The notes under the pieces were generated by a model. The model was not told where the DNA came from. It saw only the letters and a list, made by a program, of their open reading frames with translations, and ran no database searches. This document shows, piece by piece, positions 52,518 through 61,132 of a DNA stretch of 64,000 nt. Position 1 is the stretch's first letter; each line of letters opens with the position of its first letter. The DNA is taken from positions 124,001 to 188,000 of the forward strand of contig NZ_JBGKBE010000003.1 of the NCBI RefSeq assembly GCF_041358175.1, read 5' to 3'. This DNA is from Muriicola sp041358175. GTDB lineage: Bacteria; Bacteroidota; Bacteroidia; Flavobacteriales; Flavobacteriaceae. Both the position numbers and the translations under genes were made by a program.

Positions 52518-52532
52518 TAGATGAAATGCTGA

Positions 52533-52967
52533 TTAGGCAGAAAGATAGTCTTTTAAATTACCCTTTAGGAAGTATTCCCACCCACTAATACAGCTTTCCC
52601 TTTTGAATTCGGGAATTCCTGAAGGGAAGTCTTCCTGCACCAGAACGGTCAGAGTTAATTCACTTTTATGCTCGTTTCCGGAAATCTCAAAAGTTGAGGT
52701 GGATTTTCCGGGATATTCATCAAATTGCCAGCTATAGGTAATTTTTTGTCCGGGGATTACCTCAATAACCTTCCATTTATGTGTAAACATCCGGTCTTCA
52801 GAAGAAACCTTAAAAGAAGTTTTAAACCCCTCCCGGGCTTCAAATGTTTTCAGGACTTCAAAGTACCACTTCTTCATTTCAGAAAGCTGTGTAAGGGCAT
52901 TCCATAGGATGCCCTGACCTTTATTAAAATTAACCTTGATTATAATAGGGGAATCTGATTTTTTCAT
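52533..52967 (-). CDS. SRPBCC (AHSA1-like) family protein
   Basis: The 144-residue START-like protein begins MKKSDSPIIIKVNFNKGQG. Typical AHSA1/Aha1-type strands include WKVIEVIPGQKITYSWQFDEYPGKST and a C-terminal helix (GWEYFLKGNLKDYL) that closes the hydrophobic cavity. Ligand and role are unknown. A purine-rich AGAAAG precedes the start. It is the first gene of a pair with the MFS transporter. Confidence 0.88.
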   Translation of the reverse strand: MKKSDSPIIIKVNFNKGQGILWNALTQLSEMKKWYFEVLKTFEAREGFKTSFKVSSEDRMFTHKWKVIEVIPGQKITYSWQFDEYPGKSTSTFEISGNEHKSELTLTVLVQEDFPSGIPEFKRESCISGWEYFLKGNLKDYLSA

Positions 52968-53089
52968 TCTTTCTGAATAGAGGGCTGACCAGACGAATTA
53001 TGTTAAAAATTCACAAAACTGATAAAAATACCAAACCCTGACATCTTGTTTCCGTAGGTAAGGTGAATTCTAAATTTAAATAAATTATC

Positions 53090-53668
53090 ATGAAAATCTT
53101 TAAAATGTATCAATTAGCAGCCCTGGCTGTTTTAGTATTATCTGCCGGTTCCCTGACAGGACAACAGGCCAAAATGGACGGGAATACCAAAATGGTAGGT
53201 GGTGCCGCTATGTATCCCACCAAGGATATCGTTTCCAATGCTGTGAATTCAAAGGACCACACAACGCTGGTTGCAGCAGTTAAAGCAGCCGGATTGGTGG
53301 AAACCCTCCAGGGTGATGGCCCGTTTACTGTGTTTGCACCAACAAACAAAGCATTTGAGAAACTACCTGAGGGTACAGTGAGCTCTTTATTGGAGCCACA
53401 AAACAAACCCACTCTACAGGCAGTACTCACATATCACGTTTTAGCCGGTAAATACAGCGCATCTGACATTATTGATGCTATTAAGAAAGGAAATGGCAAG
53501 GCTACATTTTCAACCGTTAACGGCGCTATGTTAACTGCAATGTTAAAAGGGAAAAAAGTACAATTGAAGGATGCTTCAGGAAATATTTCCACAGTATCCA
53601 TAAGTGATGTCAATCAGTCTAATGGAGTTATACATGTAGTGGATACAGTGGTATTACCCGTTATGTAG
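53090..53668 (+). CDS. Secreted fasciclin (FAS1) domain protein
   Basis: The 192-residue protein has an N-terminal signal peptide (about 20 residues, SAGSLTGQQ). A single FAS1 domain follows, with VAAVKAAGLVETLQGDGPFTVFAPTNKAFEKLP as its first half and the H2-region YHVLAGKYSASDI and VIHVVDTVVLP. FAS1 proteins are adhesive or matrix proteins. It stands alone, preceded by an AT-rich region with TAAATTTA (near-consensus -7), and is followed by a strong terminator. Confidence 0.93.
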   Translation: MKIFKMYQLAALAVLVLSAGSLTGQQAKMDGNTKMVGGAAMYPTKDIVSNAVNSKDHTTLVAAVKAAGLVETLQGDGPFTVFAPTNKAFEKLPEGTVSSLLEPQNKPTLQAVLTYHVLAGKYSASDIIDAIKKGNGKATFSTVNGAMLTAMLKGKKVQLKDASGNISTVSISDVNQSNGVIHVVDTVVLPVM

Positions 53669-53712
53669 ATTACAGATAAAAGTTAGTTGTTTGGTTGGTT
53701 ATTTTTAGTGTA

Positions 53713-53745
53713 GCCGCCGGTATCTCGTATATCGGCGGTTTTTTG
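53713..53745 (+). terminator. Terminator after the fasciclin gene
   Basis: CCGCCGGTAT and ATATCGGCGG pair closely around CTCGT and are followed by a T run (TTTTTTG). It lies 44 bases past the stop and just before the convergent VOC gene. Confidence 0.88.
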
Positions 53746-53751
53746 TCTGGA

Positions 53752-54126
53752 TCAAATTTTCTGTCCAAACATGATCCTGTGGCCGTCAACAGTCTGTATT
53801 CCAAATTCTCGTTGCTCCCAGGGCTGGTCTTTGAGCGGATAGATAATGTCTACACCTTTTTTTAAGTATTCAGCATGAAGTTGATCAATGCCCTCTACAT
53901 CTATGTATGCAAAATAAGAGTGATTCTTTGTTTCAAAGGCCGACCGATCGTCCGGACATTCCCCAAGCATGACAAAAATGGAATCCCGCTTTAAAAAATG
54001 CCAGCCTTCTCCATGCCATACACTTTGAAGTCCTAATTTTTCCTGGTAATATTTTGCTGAAACTGTAATGTCCTTAACAGCCAGTACATAGCGGTTACCA
54101 ATCATCTCAGGCGTCTTTTTATTCAT
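53752..54126 (-). CDS. VOC (glyoxalase/bleomycin resistance) family protein
   Basis: The 124 residues show the VOC fold: RYVLAVKDITVSAKYYQEKLGL at the start, then FVMLGECPDD, YFAYIDVEGIDQLHAEYLKKG and QTVDGHRIMFGQ at the end. The metal-type residues are only partly visible, so a binding or detoxification role cannot be separated. The gene is convergent with the fasciclin gene and stands alone. Confidence 0.87.
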   Translation of the reverse strand: MNKKTPEMIGNRYVLAVKDITVSAKYYQEKLGLQSVWHGEGWHFLKRDSIFVMLGECPDDRSAFETKNHSYFAYIDVEGIDQLHAEYLKKGVDIIYPLKDQPWEQREFGIQTVDGHRIMFGQKI

Positions 54127-54232
54127 GCTTTTTATTTTTTATCGATTTGAGGTATTCCAGTAATTGGCTTCCGTATCTTATATTTCCAATTGCCTGGCAT
54201 CCTAAGACATATATGCAGGGCCGAATATGGCT

Positions 54233-54934
54233 TTAGCCCAGGGATACACCAAACAAATGGCCGATATAGGCGGTCACTCCCATCGCAATAGTTCCCCAGA
54301 AAGTGATGCGCAACACCGCTTTTTTAACACTCGATCCTCCCGCTTTCGCCGCATATGCTCCCAGGATAATAAGGAATATGGTCGTTAAGATATATTGCCA
54401 GTAGATCATATATTTTAATGGTAGGAGCATGGAAGTAATTACCGGGAGCAATCCGCCGAAAATAAAAGATGCTCCTGAGGCAAAAGCGGCCTGTAAAGGT
54501 CTGGCTCTGGTTAGACTATTGATTCCCAGTTCATCCCTTGCATGAGCGCCAAGGGCATCGTGTTCTGTCATTTCTTGGGCTACACGCATGGCCAGTTCGG
54601 GGCTCAGACCCCTTGCTTTATAAATATCAGCGAGTTCTTTCAATTCCTCCTGTGGCATTTCCCTGAGTTCTTTTTCCTCTCTGGCAAGGTCTGAGGTTTC
54701 TATATCGGTTTGTGAACTTACCGATACGTATTCCCCGGCGGCCATAGACAGGGCACCTGCCACCAGTCCGGCTACACCGGCCAGGACAATGGGCTCTCGG
54801 CTTACGTTAGCAGCAGCCACCCCAATAATAAGACTTGCAGTAGATAAAATTCCATCGTTGGCACCGAGGATGGATGCCCTTAGCCAACCGCTACGACCCA
54901 GATAATGATCCTCTTTGTTTAAAATAGTATTCAT
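54233..54934 (-). CDS. VIT1/CCC1 family transporter
   Basis: The 233-residue membrane protein begins with a short cytosolic helix. The VIT1 motif SILGANDGILSTASLIIGVAAA follows, then GALSMAAGEYVSVSSQTD, and four or five transmembrane helices in total. The CCC1/VIT1 family moves iron or manganese out of the cytoplasm in plants and yeast; the bacterial role is often not settled. It lies near two cation/proton antiporters, though each has its own promoter region. Confidence 0.9.
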   Translation of the reverse strand: MNTILNKEDHYLGRSGWLRASILGANDGILSTASLIIGVAAANVSREPIVLAGVAGLVAGALSMAAGEYVSVSSQTDIETSDLAREEKELREMPQEELKELADIYKARGLSPELAMRVAQEMTEHDALGAHARDELGINSLTRARPLQAAFASGASFIFGGLLPVITSMLLPLKYMIYWQYILTTIFLIILGAYAAKAGGSSVKKAVLRITFWGTIAMGVTAYIGHLFGVSLG

Positions 54935-54988
54935 ATTCGTCTATAAATAATGCTTCTTCCTTCCACTAACGAAGCTTAAAATACCAAT

Positions 54989-56179
54989 TTAGGCAGCGAT
55001 TTCCTTTTTTCTGGCACTGATCTTTTCTGTTAAAAGAATCCAGAACGGACTAATCCCAATGGTAAGTGAGATCAGGGATATTGTAAAATCATAGGCGTAA
55101 TCTGTAAGTATCTCAAGGTTTAATGCTGTTATACATATCAGGAAACTCAATTCCCCTATCTGTGCCAGCATTGCACCTCCAAAAATAGCTTCCCTCCACG
55201 AGTTGTTGTACATTTTTAAAATAAGAGTATTTATGGCATGATTAAGTCCAAAAACAGCGACGAGGACCAATCCCAGCGGAAGAAGATTGTCGAGCAGGAA
55301 GGTAATGTTAATCTGCGCGCCGATACTGATAAAGAAAACGGCCACAAAAAGGATTCTGAAGGAATGAATGGCGTCGTGTATCCATCGTGTTGCCTTCCCC
55401 GCATGCATTATGAGTCCGCCTACAAAAGCTCCCAGGGCTTCTGATATTCCAAACATCCCTGCAACTACTGCACCGGCAAAACAAAAGAACAGGGCCAGAA
55501 AAACCTGTAACTCATGGTCCTTCATGATCGACTTTCTAAAGGGCAACCAGGTGATTTCTTTTCTCACATAGATGTAAATAATGGTAGAAATGATCAAAAT
55601 ACCGCCAATGATTTTCAAAAGAATGGATTCTGTAGAGGTATTCTCCCCGCTGAAAATCGAAATAAGGATCAGGATAGGGGCAATGGCAATATCCTGGGCC
55701 AGTAGAATACTGGAAACGTTCTGTCCTATTTTTTTGTCTAATAAATCCTTGTCCTCAAGCAACTTAAAGATGACCGCAGAACTAGACAAGGCAATGACAA
55801 AACCCAGAACCAAAATCCGGGTGGTATCCCATCCAAATAGCAAACCAATTCCCCATACAGCTCCGATACTCAGAAGGAACTGTCCCAGCGTCCCGAAAAG
55901 GGCCAGTCGCCAATTTCCCACAAAGGAATACAAATCGATCTCCATCCCGATAAAGAAAAATAAAAGTATGATCCCCAGCTCACCAACGTATCTGATGTTA
56001 GTCTCATCGCCTATCAAATCGAAACCGTATTGTCCTATCAAAACCCCCAGGAGTATGTAGGCTATGAGGGTAGGCTGCTTTATCTTTTTTAAGAGGAAGC
56101 CAGAAACTACTACGGCAAGCCCTACGATACAAATGAGGGTGATAGAGGTGTGAAAGCCAGTGAGAAAAATCAAATCCAT
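54989..56179 (-). CDS. Cation:proton antiporter, CPA2 family
   Basis: The 396-residue protein has about 12-13 transmembrane segments and CPA2-type motifs: IGQYGFDLIGDETNIRYVGELG, GIILLFFFIGMEID and the AQDIAIAPILI loop. It resembles KefB/KefC antiporters but lacks a C-terminal TrkA-N domain, so it is a short type. The substrate may be Na+ or K+. It precedes the cbpM-cbpA pair by about 94 bases. Confidence 0.88.
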   Translation of the reverse strand: MDLIFLTGFHTSITLICIVGLAVVVSGFLLKKIKQPTLIAYILLGVLIGQYGFDLIGDETNIRYVGELGIILLFFFIGMEIDLYSFVGNWRLALFGTLGQFLLSIGAVWGIGLLFGWDTTRILVLGFVIALSSSAVIFKLLEDKDLLDKKIGQNVSSILLAQDIAIAPILILISIFSGENTSTESILLKIIGGILIISTIIYIYVRKEITWLPFRKSIMKDHELQVFLALFFCFAGAVVAGMFGISEALGAFVGGLIMHAGKATRWIHDAIHSFRILFVAVFFISIGAQINITFLLDNLLPLGLVLVAVFGLNHAINTLILKMYNNSWREAIFGGAMLAQIGELSFLICITALNLEILTDYAYDFTISLISLTIGISPFWILLTEKISARKKEIAA

Positions 56180-56273
56180 AGTTTTAAAATCAAAGGGTAC
56201 TGTGGCTTTTCTATGGCCGGTTCATAATTAATTCATATGTACTAAAAAGACATAGGGATGATCACTAAGCATA

Positions 56274-56576
56274 CTAGATCGAATCATCGTATCTCCTTAA
56301 TTTATTTTTAAGTTGCAGTAATTCCTCTTCTAACACTTCCTGCCGTCTCAGCATGTTCATCACCACATCGATTCCTTCCAGATTAATATGTAAATCGCGA
56401 TGAATACGAATGATTTTCTCTACTACATAGAGTGCATCCTGATGAATATACCGTTCCCCACTATACACTTCTAATTCGATAAGGCCAAACTCATTCATTT
56501 CCTGAAAAAAGGAATATTCGAGATCGTAAAGCTCACAAAGTTTGCCAACCGGGAAAAAGTCTTTTGGGTTCATCAT
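56274..56576 (-). CDS. cbpM: Chaperone modulator CbpM (MerR-like)
   Basis: The 100-residue protein begins MMNPKDFFPVGKLCELYDLE, with a helix-turn-helix-like start. GLIELEVYSGERYIHQDALYVVEKIIRIHRDLHINLEGIDVV is typical of CbpM. In E. coli CbpM binds CbpA and blocks its J domain and DNA binding. It overlaps the DnaJ-like gene by four bases and is translationally coupled to it. Confidence 0.85.
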   Translation of the reverse strand: MMNPKDFFPVGKLCELYDLEYSFFQEMNEFGLIELEVYSGERYIHQDALYVVEKIIRIHRDLHINLEGIDVVMNMLRRQEVLEEELLQLKNKLRRYDDSI

Positions 56577-57457
56577 GATCTTAGTTTAGCGAGTTCTTTA
56601 AATAAATCCTTCTCTCTGGAACTTAAATTTTCAGGGAGCTGAATATCATAGGTTATAAACAAGTCACCGTATTTACCTTCCTTTTTATAAACAGGAAACC
56701 CTTTACCTTTCAGTTTTACCTGAGTTCCATTGGGAGTCTCAGGTTTAACCCTCAATTTTACCTTCCCGTCGAATGTATCAACCAGGATCTCACCTCCCAG
56801 CAGGGCCTTGTAGAGATCGAGCTTTACCGTAGAGTAAAGATTGTCTCCATCCCGTCTGAATTTTGTGTTGTTCCAAATTGAAAACCTGATGTGGAGATCT
56901 CCCCTGGGCCCCCCATTGATCCCTTCGGCGCCATGGTTTTTGATCTTTATCACCTGCCCGTTCCGCACCCCGGCAGGGATGGTAAGCCGAATCTTCCTGT
57001 CATTTACCGTAAGCGTTCGTTTATGAGTTCTGTAGACATCTTCCAGCGAAAGTTCCAGCTCTGCATTGAGATCCTGTCCTCGAAATTGCATGCTACTGCC
57101 GCGTCTGCCTGTCCTGCCCCCAAACATCGAACTAAAAAAATCAGAAAAATCATCTTCTGAAAAAGATTCATGGGTAGCCCTACTCCTCTGGTACGTGGCT
57201 TGTTCCTGCTTTGCTTTTTCAAAGGCTTCAGCGTGTTGCCAGTCTTTTCCGTATTCATCGTACTTTACCCTATTTTCGCTATTGCTCAGTACTTCATGTG
57301 CCTCATTAATTTCTTTAAACTTCCTCTCCGCTTCTTTATCTCCGGGATTGACATCCGGATGGTACTTGCGGGCTAATTTTCTGTAGGCTTTTTTTATGTC
57401 AGCCTGACTAGCATTTTTCGATACGCCCAGTATTTTGTAATAGTCTATGAAATTCAT
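56573..57457 (-). CDS. cbpA: J-domain co-chaperone CbpA (DnaJ C-terminal type)
   Basis: The 294-residue protein has an N-terminal J domain (residues 1-70) with the essential HPD (KYHPDVNPGDKEAE), a short glycine-poor linker and the C-terminal peptide-binding beta domains (GQDLNAELELSLEDVY, GGPRGDLHIRF). The zinc-finger cysteines of DnaJ are absent, so this is the CbpA class. It would stimulate DnaK, with CbpM as a regulator encoded just after it. Confidence 0.93.
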   Translation of the reverse strand: MNFIDYYKILGVSKNASQADIKKAYRKLARKYHPDVNPGDKEAERKFKEINEAHEVLSNSENRVKYDEYGKDWQHAEAFEKAKQEQATYQRSRATHESFSEDDFSDFFSSMFGGRTGRRGSSMQFRGQDLNAELELSLEDVYRTHKRTLTVNDRKIRLTIPAGVRNGQVIKIKNHGAEGINGGPRGDLHIRFSIWNNTKFRRDGDNLYSTVKLDLYKALLGGEILVDTFDGKVKLRVKPETPNGTQVKLKGKGFPVYKKEGKYGDLFITYDIQLPENLSSREKDLFKELAKLRS

Positions 57458-57692
57458 AATTCGAATAATCCAAAATCAGATATAAGCTTGAAATTCAGTT
57501 GTTCTAATCTCACTGTAAACACATCAAAATAGAACCTTAAAATGAACTTGTTTACACTATCTGAAGGTCGGAATTAATTGGCAATTATCAAATTCAATAG
57601 TCAATAGTTTTTAGCCTTTCTTACCTCTTCCGACATTTAATATGTCTACCAATGGTTATAGATTTTACTCAGGAAAAATTCCTTTGGTCTTT

Positions 57693-57722
57693 TTGTCATA
57701 TCCCGTAGGACGATTACATTTG
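57693..57722 (+). promoter_or_regulatory. Perfect promoter of the antiporter gene
   Basis: TTG (57693-57695), a 19-base spacer and TACATTTG (57715-57722) match the consensus exactly. The transcript would start within a few bases of the ATG at 57727. The rest of the 269-base divergent gap toward cbpA holds no other clear feature. Confidence 0.8.
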
Positions 57723-57726
57723 ACAG

Positions 57727-58980
57727 ATGCAGATGGACCTATTTACAATTACGGCTATTCTTGTTTTTTTATCGGCAGTCTTCGGCTATATCAATGTCCG
57801 ATTTCTTAAAATGCCTAATACCATAGGCCTGATGTTTATCACCATCATCTTTACCCTGGCTGTTTTTGCCCTGAGTTATGTAGATCCTACCTTGCTGAAT
57901 GCTGAACGGTATATTTTGTCGCAAATCGACTTTAAGACGGTATTGCTGGATGTGATGCTGAGTTTCCTGCTTTTTGCCGGGGCTATGCATACCGATTTTG
58001 AGCAATTGAGAAAACACAGGTGGCCTATCCTGAGCTTTTCTACCCTGGGGGTGATTACTTCCACCTTCCTGGTAGGGACCTTGGTCTATTATATCCTGAT
58101 GATAATGGGCATGAATGTTCCCTACATTCAGTGTTTGCTCTTTGGTGCTTTGATCTCCCCTACAGATCCAATTGCAGTTCTTGGAATTCTAAAACAGGCG
58201 GGGGTACCGAAAAAATTGGAAACTAAAATCGTTGGTGAATCCCTGTTCAATGACGGGGTAGGAGTGGTGGTATTTCTTACCCTATTTGAAATAGCCAGTC
58301 CGTCTGAAGAAGCTGTTTCAGCCTGGAGCGTTGTTGAGTTATTTGGGATTGAGGTGTTGGGGGGAGTTGTCCTGGGCTTGTTGCTGGGATGGGTGACTTA
58401 CCGACTGATGAGGACTATTGACGACTATGATATTGAGGTAATTATTACCCTGGCTACTGTAATGACCGGTACAGTGATCGCTCATAAGCTTCATGTATCT
58501 GCGCCCCTGGCTATGGTTGTAGCCGGATTACTTATCGGGAATGATCGGTTGAGAGAAAGTGCAATGTCTGAAAACACTATAATTTATGTCGATAAGTTCT
58601 GGGAATTGATTGATATCCTGCTTAACACCTTGTTATTTGTTCTTTTGGGGATGGAGATACTGGTTCTGACTTATACAGCTGATTATCTTATTGCCGGGCT
58701 TATTGCGATTCCTGTTGTACTTATCTGCCGTTATATTTCTCTGCTACTTCCGATCACCTTTTTTAAAAAGAAACTCGAATTTGTCCCGAGAACAGACATT
58801 ATCATGACCTGGGGTGGCCTCAGGGGGGCTATTTCCATCGCACTGGCTTTGGGCCTTACCGAAGCCATGAACAGGGATCTCTTCTTGCTGATCACCTACG
58901 TGGTAGTAGTCTTTTCGATAATGATTCAGGGCCTTACCGTTGGCAGGCTGGTAAAAAAGGTTGCGGCATCGAGCAATTAA
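57727..58980 (+). CDS. Na+/H+ antiporter, CPA1 (NhaP) family
   Basis: This 417-residue membrane protein has about 12 helices. CPA1 motifs are ISPTDPIAVLGILKQAGVPKK, GESLFNDGVGVVVF with the paired Asp-Asn at the ion site and MTWGGLRGAISIALALGL near the C-terminus. It exchanges cytoplasmic Na+ (or K+) for protons and supports pH and salt tolerance. The ATG at 57733 is an alternative start two codons on. It stands alone with its own perfect promoter, facing away from cbpM-cbpA. Confidence 0.93.
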   Translation: MQMDLFTITAILVFLSAVFGYINVRFLKMPNTIGLMFITIIFTLAVFALSYVDPTLLNAERYILSQIDFKTVLLDVMLSFLLFAGAMHTDFEQLRKHRWPILSFSTLGVITSTFLVGTLVYYILMIMGMNVPYIQCLLFGALISPTDPIAVLGILKQAGVPKKLETKIVGESLFNDGVGVVVFLTLFEIASPSEEAVSAWSVVELFGIEVLGGVVLGLLLGWVTYRLMRTIDDYDIEVIITLATVMTGTVIAHKLHVSAPLAMVVAGLLIGNDRLRESAMSENTIIYVDKFWELIDILLNTLLFVLLGMEILVLTYTADYLIAGLIAIPVVLICRYISLLLPITFFKKKLEFVPRTDIIMTWGGLRGAISIALALGLTEAMNRDLFLLITYVVVVFSIMIQGLTVGRLVKKVAASSN

Positions 58981-59005
58981 ATGGCACTAATAAGACGGAT
59001 TTGTT

Positions 59006-59689
59006 TCAGCTGATCAGCCTCAGCCCTTCCCTCTTACTCAGCGGGTGTAAGGAAGTAGCTTGTACAAACTGTCTGACCCATTGCGGATTGGTTTTACTGT
59101 ATTCCCGCAGGATCCAGCCAATAGCCTTGTTGATAAAAAATTCCTCACTTCCAGTAAGACTATGAATGGTGTCAGCCAGGAAATCGGTGTCCAGGGAATC
59201 CTTGTATTTTAATTGAAAAAGAAGTACAGAGCGTTGCAACCACATATTATTGCTAGACAGCCATTTCCCTGTGATCTTTTCTCTTTGTCCGGGAAAGGAT
59301 TTAAAATACGGCCCTACAAGATTTGCCGCAATAAAATCTACAGTATCCCACCAGGATTTATGCGTAATCATATATTCGAAGAGTGTGTTATCTTCCATTC
59401 TCAAGGGTTTCAGGCACTTCTTTGCTAATTCCTGAGCCATGTATTGATTTTCCCGTTCAGGTTTGTTCCAGAGCTCGGTGACTACTGTGGGTATATCATC
59501 TCGCGGAGGTAAGAGGTGTTTCTGAAATACTATTTTCTGGATTTCCCTTCGTACCTGTGATTTTAGCCCGTAAAAACCGAACTGGTTTCGCATATAAGCT
59601 GTTTGACCTTCGGCAATATTGGGATCTCCTTTCTCATTACAATGGTCTTCCCAGGTTTTTAAAAAAGTCGAAATTTCAGCAGCTCCCAA
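59006..59689 (-). CDS. DNA alkylation repair protein, AlkD family
   Basis: This HEAT-like repeat glycosylase has about 227 residues. It includes AEGQTAYMRNQFGFYGLKS, THKSWWDTVDFIAANLVGP with the conserved Trp-Trp-Asp near the active site, WLSSNNMWLQRSVLLFQLKYK and the C-terminal KAIGWILREYSKTNP. AlkD excises bulky or cationic alkylated bases. The longest frame opens at TTG 59746, but that codon is the -33 element of a promoter and its N-terminal residues lie over the -7 box. The TTG at 59689 is the first start after the predicted transcription start. Confidence 0.85.
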   Translation of the reverse strand: MGAAEISTFLKTWEDHCNEKGDPNIAEGQTAYMRNQFGFYGLKSQVRREIQKIVFQKHLLPPRDDIPTVVTELWNKPERENQYMAQELAKKCLKPLRMEDNTLFEYMITHKSWWDTVDFIAANLVGPYFKSFPGQREKITGKWLSSNNMWLQRSVLLFQLKYKDSLDTDFLADTIHSLTGSEEFFINKAIGWILREYSKTNPQWVRQFVQATSLHPLSKREGLRLIS

Positions 59690-59712
59690 AATCTTACGAT
59701 GTTTTGTACTTC

Positions 59713-59746
59713 TCTCAAATATAGTATTTGAGAAATAAAGGCCCAA
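59713..59746 (-). promoter_or_regulatory. Promoter with palindrome before the AlkD gene
   Basis: On the minus strand TTG (59746-59744), a 20-base spacer and TATATTTG (59723-59716) form a complete promoter. A perfect inverted repeat TCTCAAATA-TAG-TATTTGAGA (59713-59733) overlaps the -7 box, the usual place for a repressor operator. The gene and operator together suggest control by DNA damage or alkylation, as an inference. Confidence 0.65.
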
Positions 59747-59845
59747 TGGTGCTAAATCCTATGTAAGGACCTTAAATTCAATGCCGAAATTATTTAGTTC
59801 CTGCCAGAACCAATCTTTTTTCTAATTTTATACAAAAATCAACCG

Positions 59846-60922
59846 ATGGCCGACCAACCCCGTTGTAAGAACTGTGACAATATCCTGGAACCCTCCTATG
59901 AATTCTGCCCCCGCTGCGGGCAGGAAATTTCGGATAATCTCACTTTCGGTGTTCTATTCAGCAAGACCATCAGTGATTATTTCTCGGTTGATGCGAGATT
60001 CTTCCGAAGTTTTATCCCCTTGATGTTCAAGCCCGGAATCCTGGCCAGGAGGTTTGTGGATGGAAAAAGGCTTAAATACCTGCATCCTGCCCAATTCTAT
60101 TTATTTATCTCGGTCCTTTTTTTCTTTCTCTTTTCTTTTAACATCCGTAAGGCCGACAATGAAATGTCTGAAGCTTTTAAAAAGGGGATGGACAAACCGG
60201 AGTTAGAAATTGCACCTGACAGCATTAAACTGAGTTCCAAAGATTCACTGCAATTGATCAAGACAAAGGACATGATCAAAAAAAATAAAGACAAATGGGG
60301 TATCTCAGACGAGGATCTCAACGTTATCGATTCTGTGATGACAGAAACTGCTGAGAACCCAACCAGTATGAACCAGGGGATGACTTTAGATTTTGACAAG
60401 GAGGTGCTCGATTCCCTTATCGCTATTGGCGCACCTCAGCAGGAAAAACTGATGGCTATGGGAATGGAGGAAGATGCCACTGGTCTTAACCGCCGGTTTT
60501 ATGAACAAATGCTGAAACTCTATGTGCAGAGAGGAGGGGGGATATTACAGACCTTCTACGATACTATTCCCATTGCAATGTTTTTACTGATGCCCCTGTT
60601 TGCCCTCCTTTTAAAGGTGTTTTACTGGAGACGTGGGAATTTTGCACATCATATGGTGTTCAGTTTTTACTTCTTCACCTTTTTATTTACGGCATTTTGT
60701 ATAATCATACTCGCAAATAAGATATTTGATGTTCCTGTTTGGCTTGAAGTAATAATTACCCTGTCGTACCTGTTGTACCTGATCATCGCCCTGCGGAATT
60801 TTTATCGAAGCAGCTGGATTGGTGCTTTTATCAAAGCCAATATTATTTCCTTTATCTATATGTTGTTGATACTTCCTATGGCTTTCGTAGGAATAATTTT
60901 TATGGCCTTTATGCTCTATTAA
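59846..60922 (+). CDS. DUF3667 zinc-ribbon membrane protein
   Basis: This 358-residue protein starts MADQPRCKNCDNILEPSYEFCPRCGQE, a CxxC...CxxC zinc-ribbon. A hydrophobic segment (FYLFISVLFFFLFSF), a long soluble middle region and four C-terminal membrane helices follow. The family is named DUF3667 and has no known function. It stands alone and divergent from the AlkD gene. A near-consensus TAATTTTA lies about 25 bases upstream. Confidence 0.88.
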   Translation: MADQPRCKNCDNILEPSYEFCPRCGQEISDNLTFGVLFSKTISDYFSVDARFFRSFIPLMFKPGILARRFVDGKRLKYLHPAQFYLFISVLFFFLFSFNIRKADNEMSEAFKKGMDKPELEIAPDSIKLSSKDSLQLIKTKDMIKKNKDKWGISDEDLNVIDSVMTETAENPTSMNQGMTLDFDKEVLDSLIAIGAPQQEKLMAMGMEEDATGLNRRFYEQMLKLYVQRGGGILQTFYDTIPIAMFLLMPLFALLLKVFYWRRGNFAHHMVFSFYFFTFLFTAFCIIILANKIFDVPVWLEVIITLSYLLYLIIALRNFYRSSWIGAFIKANIISFIYMLLILPMAFVGIIFMAFMLY

Positions 60923-60925
60923 GGA

Positions 60926-61120
60926 CTATTTTTCAAAATATAAATAGATATACATCGCCGCCCCGAAATGGGTAGCATCTGTGGAGGTAAGTTTCCACCC
61001 GTCTGCTGAATACTTATTCAATTTATCCTGTATTCCTTTTTTAGATGCTTCAAGGATATGATTGCGTCCGGCGAATAATTTTGAATAATAAACGAGTGTT
61101 TCTACTTTGTAATGTGTCAT
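60926..61120 (-). CDS. DUF4177-like small protein
   Basis: The 64-residue protein ends with ADGWKLTSTDATHFGAAMYIYLYFEK, the strand-helix-strand pattern (LNKYSADGWKLTS) common to DUF4177 proteins. No membrane helix or catalytic motif is seen, and the function is unknown. It lies 12 bases from the M14 peptidase stop and has the same direction, so it may be the last gene of that transcript. Confidence 0.75.
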   Translation of the reverse strand: MTHYKVETLVYYSKLFAGRNHILEASKKGIQDKLNKYSADGWKLTSTDATHFGAAMYIYLYFEK

Positions 61121-61132
61121 TGCATATTCTGA

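Noticed and set aside
59744..59746. TTG start of the longest AlkD frame
   Set aside because: This TTG is the -33 element of a complete promoter and the following codons cover the -7 box.
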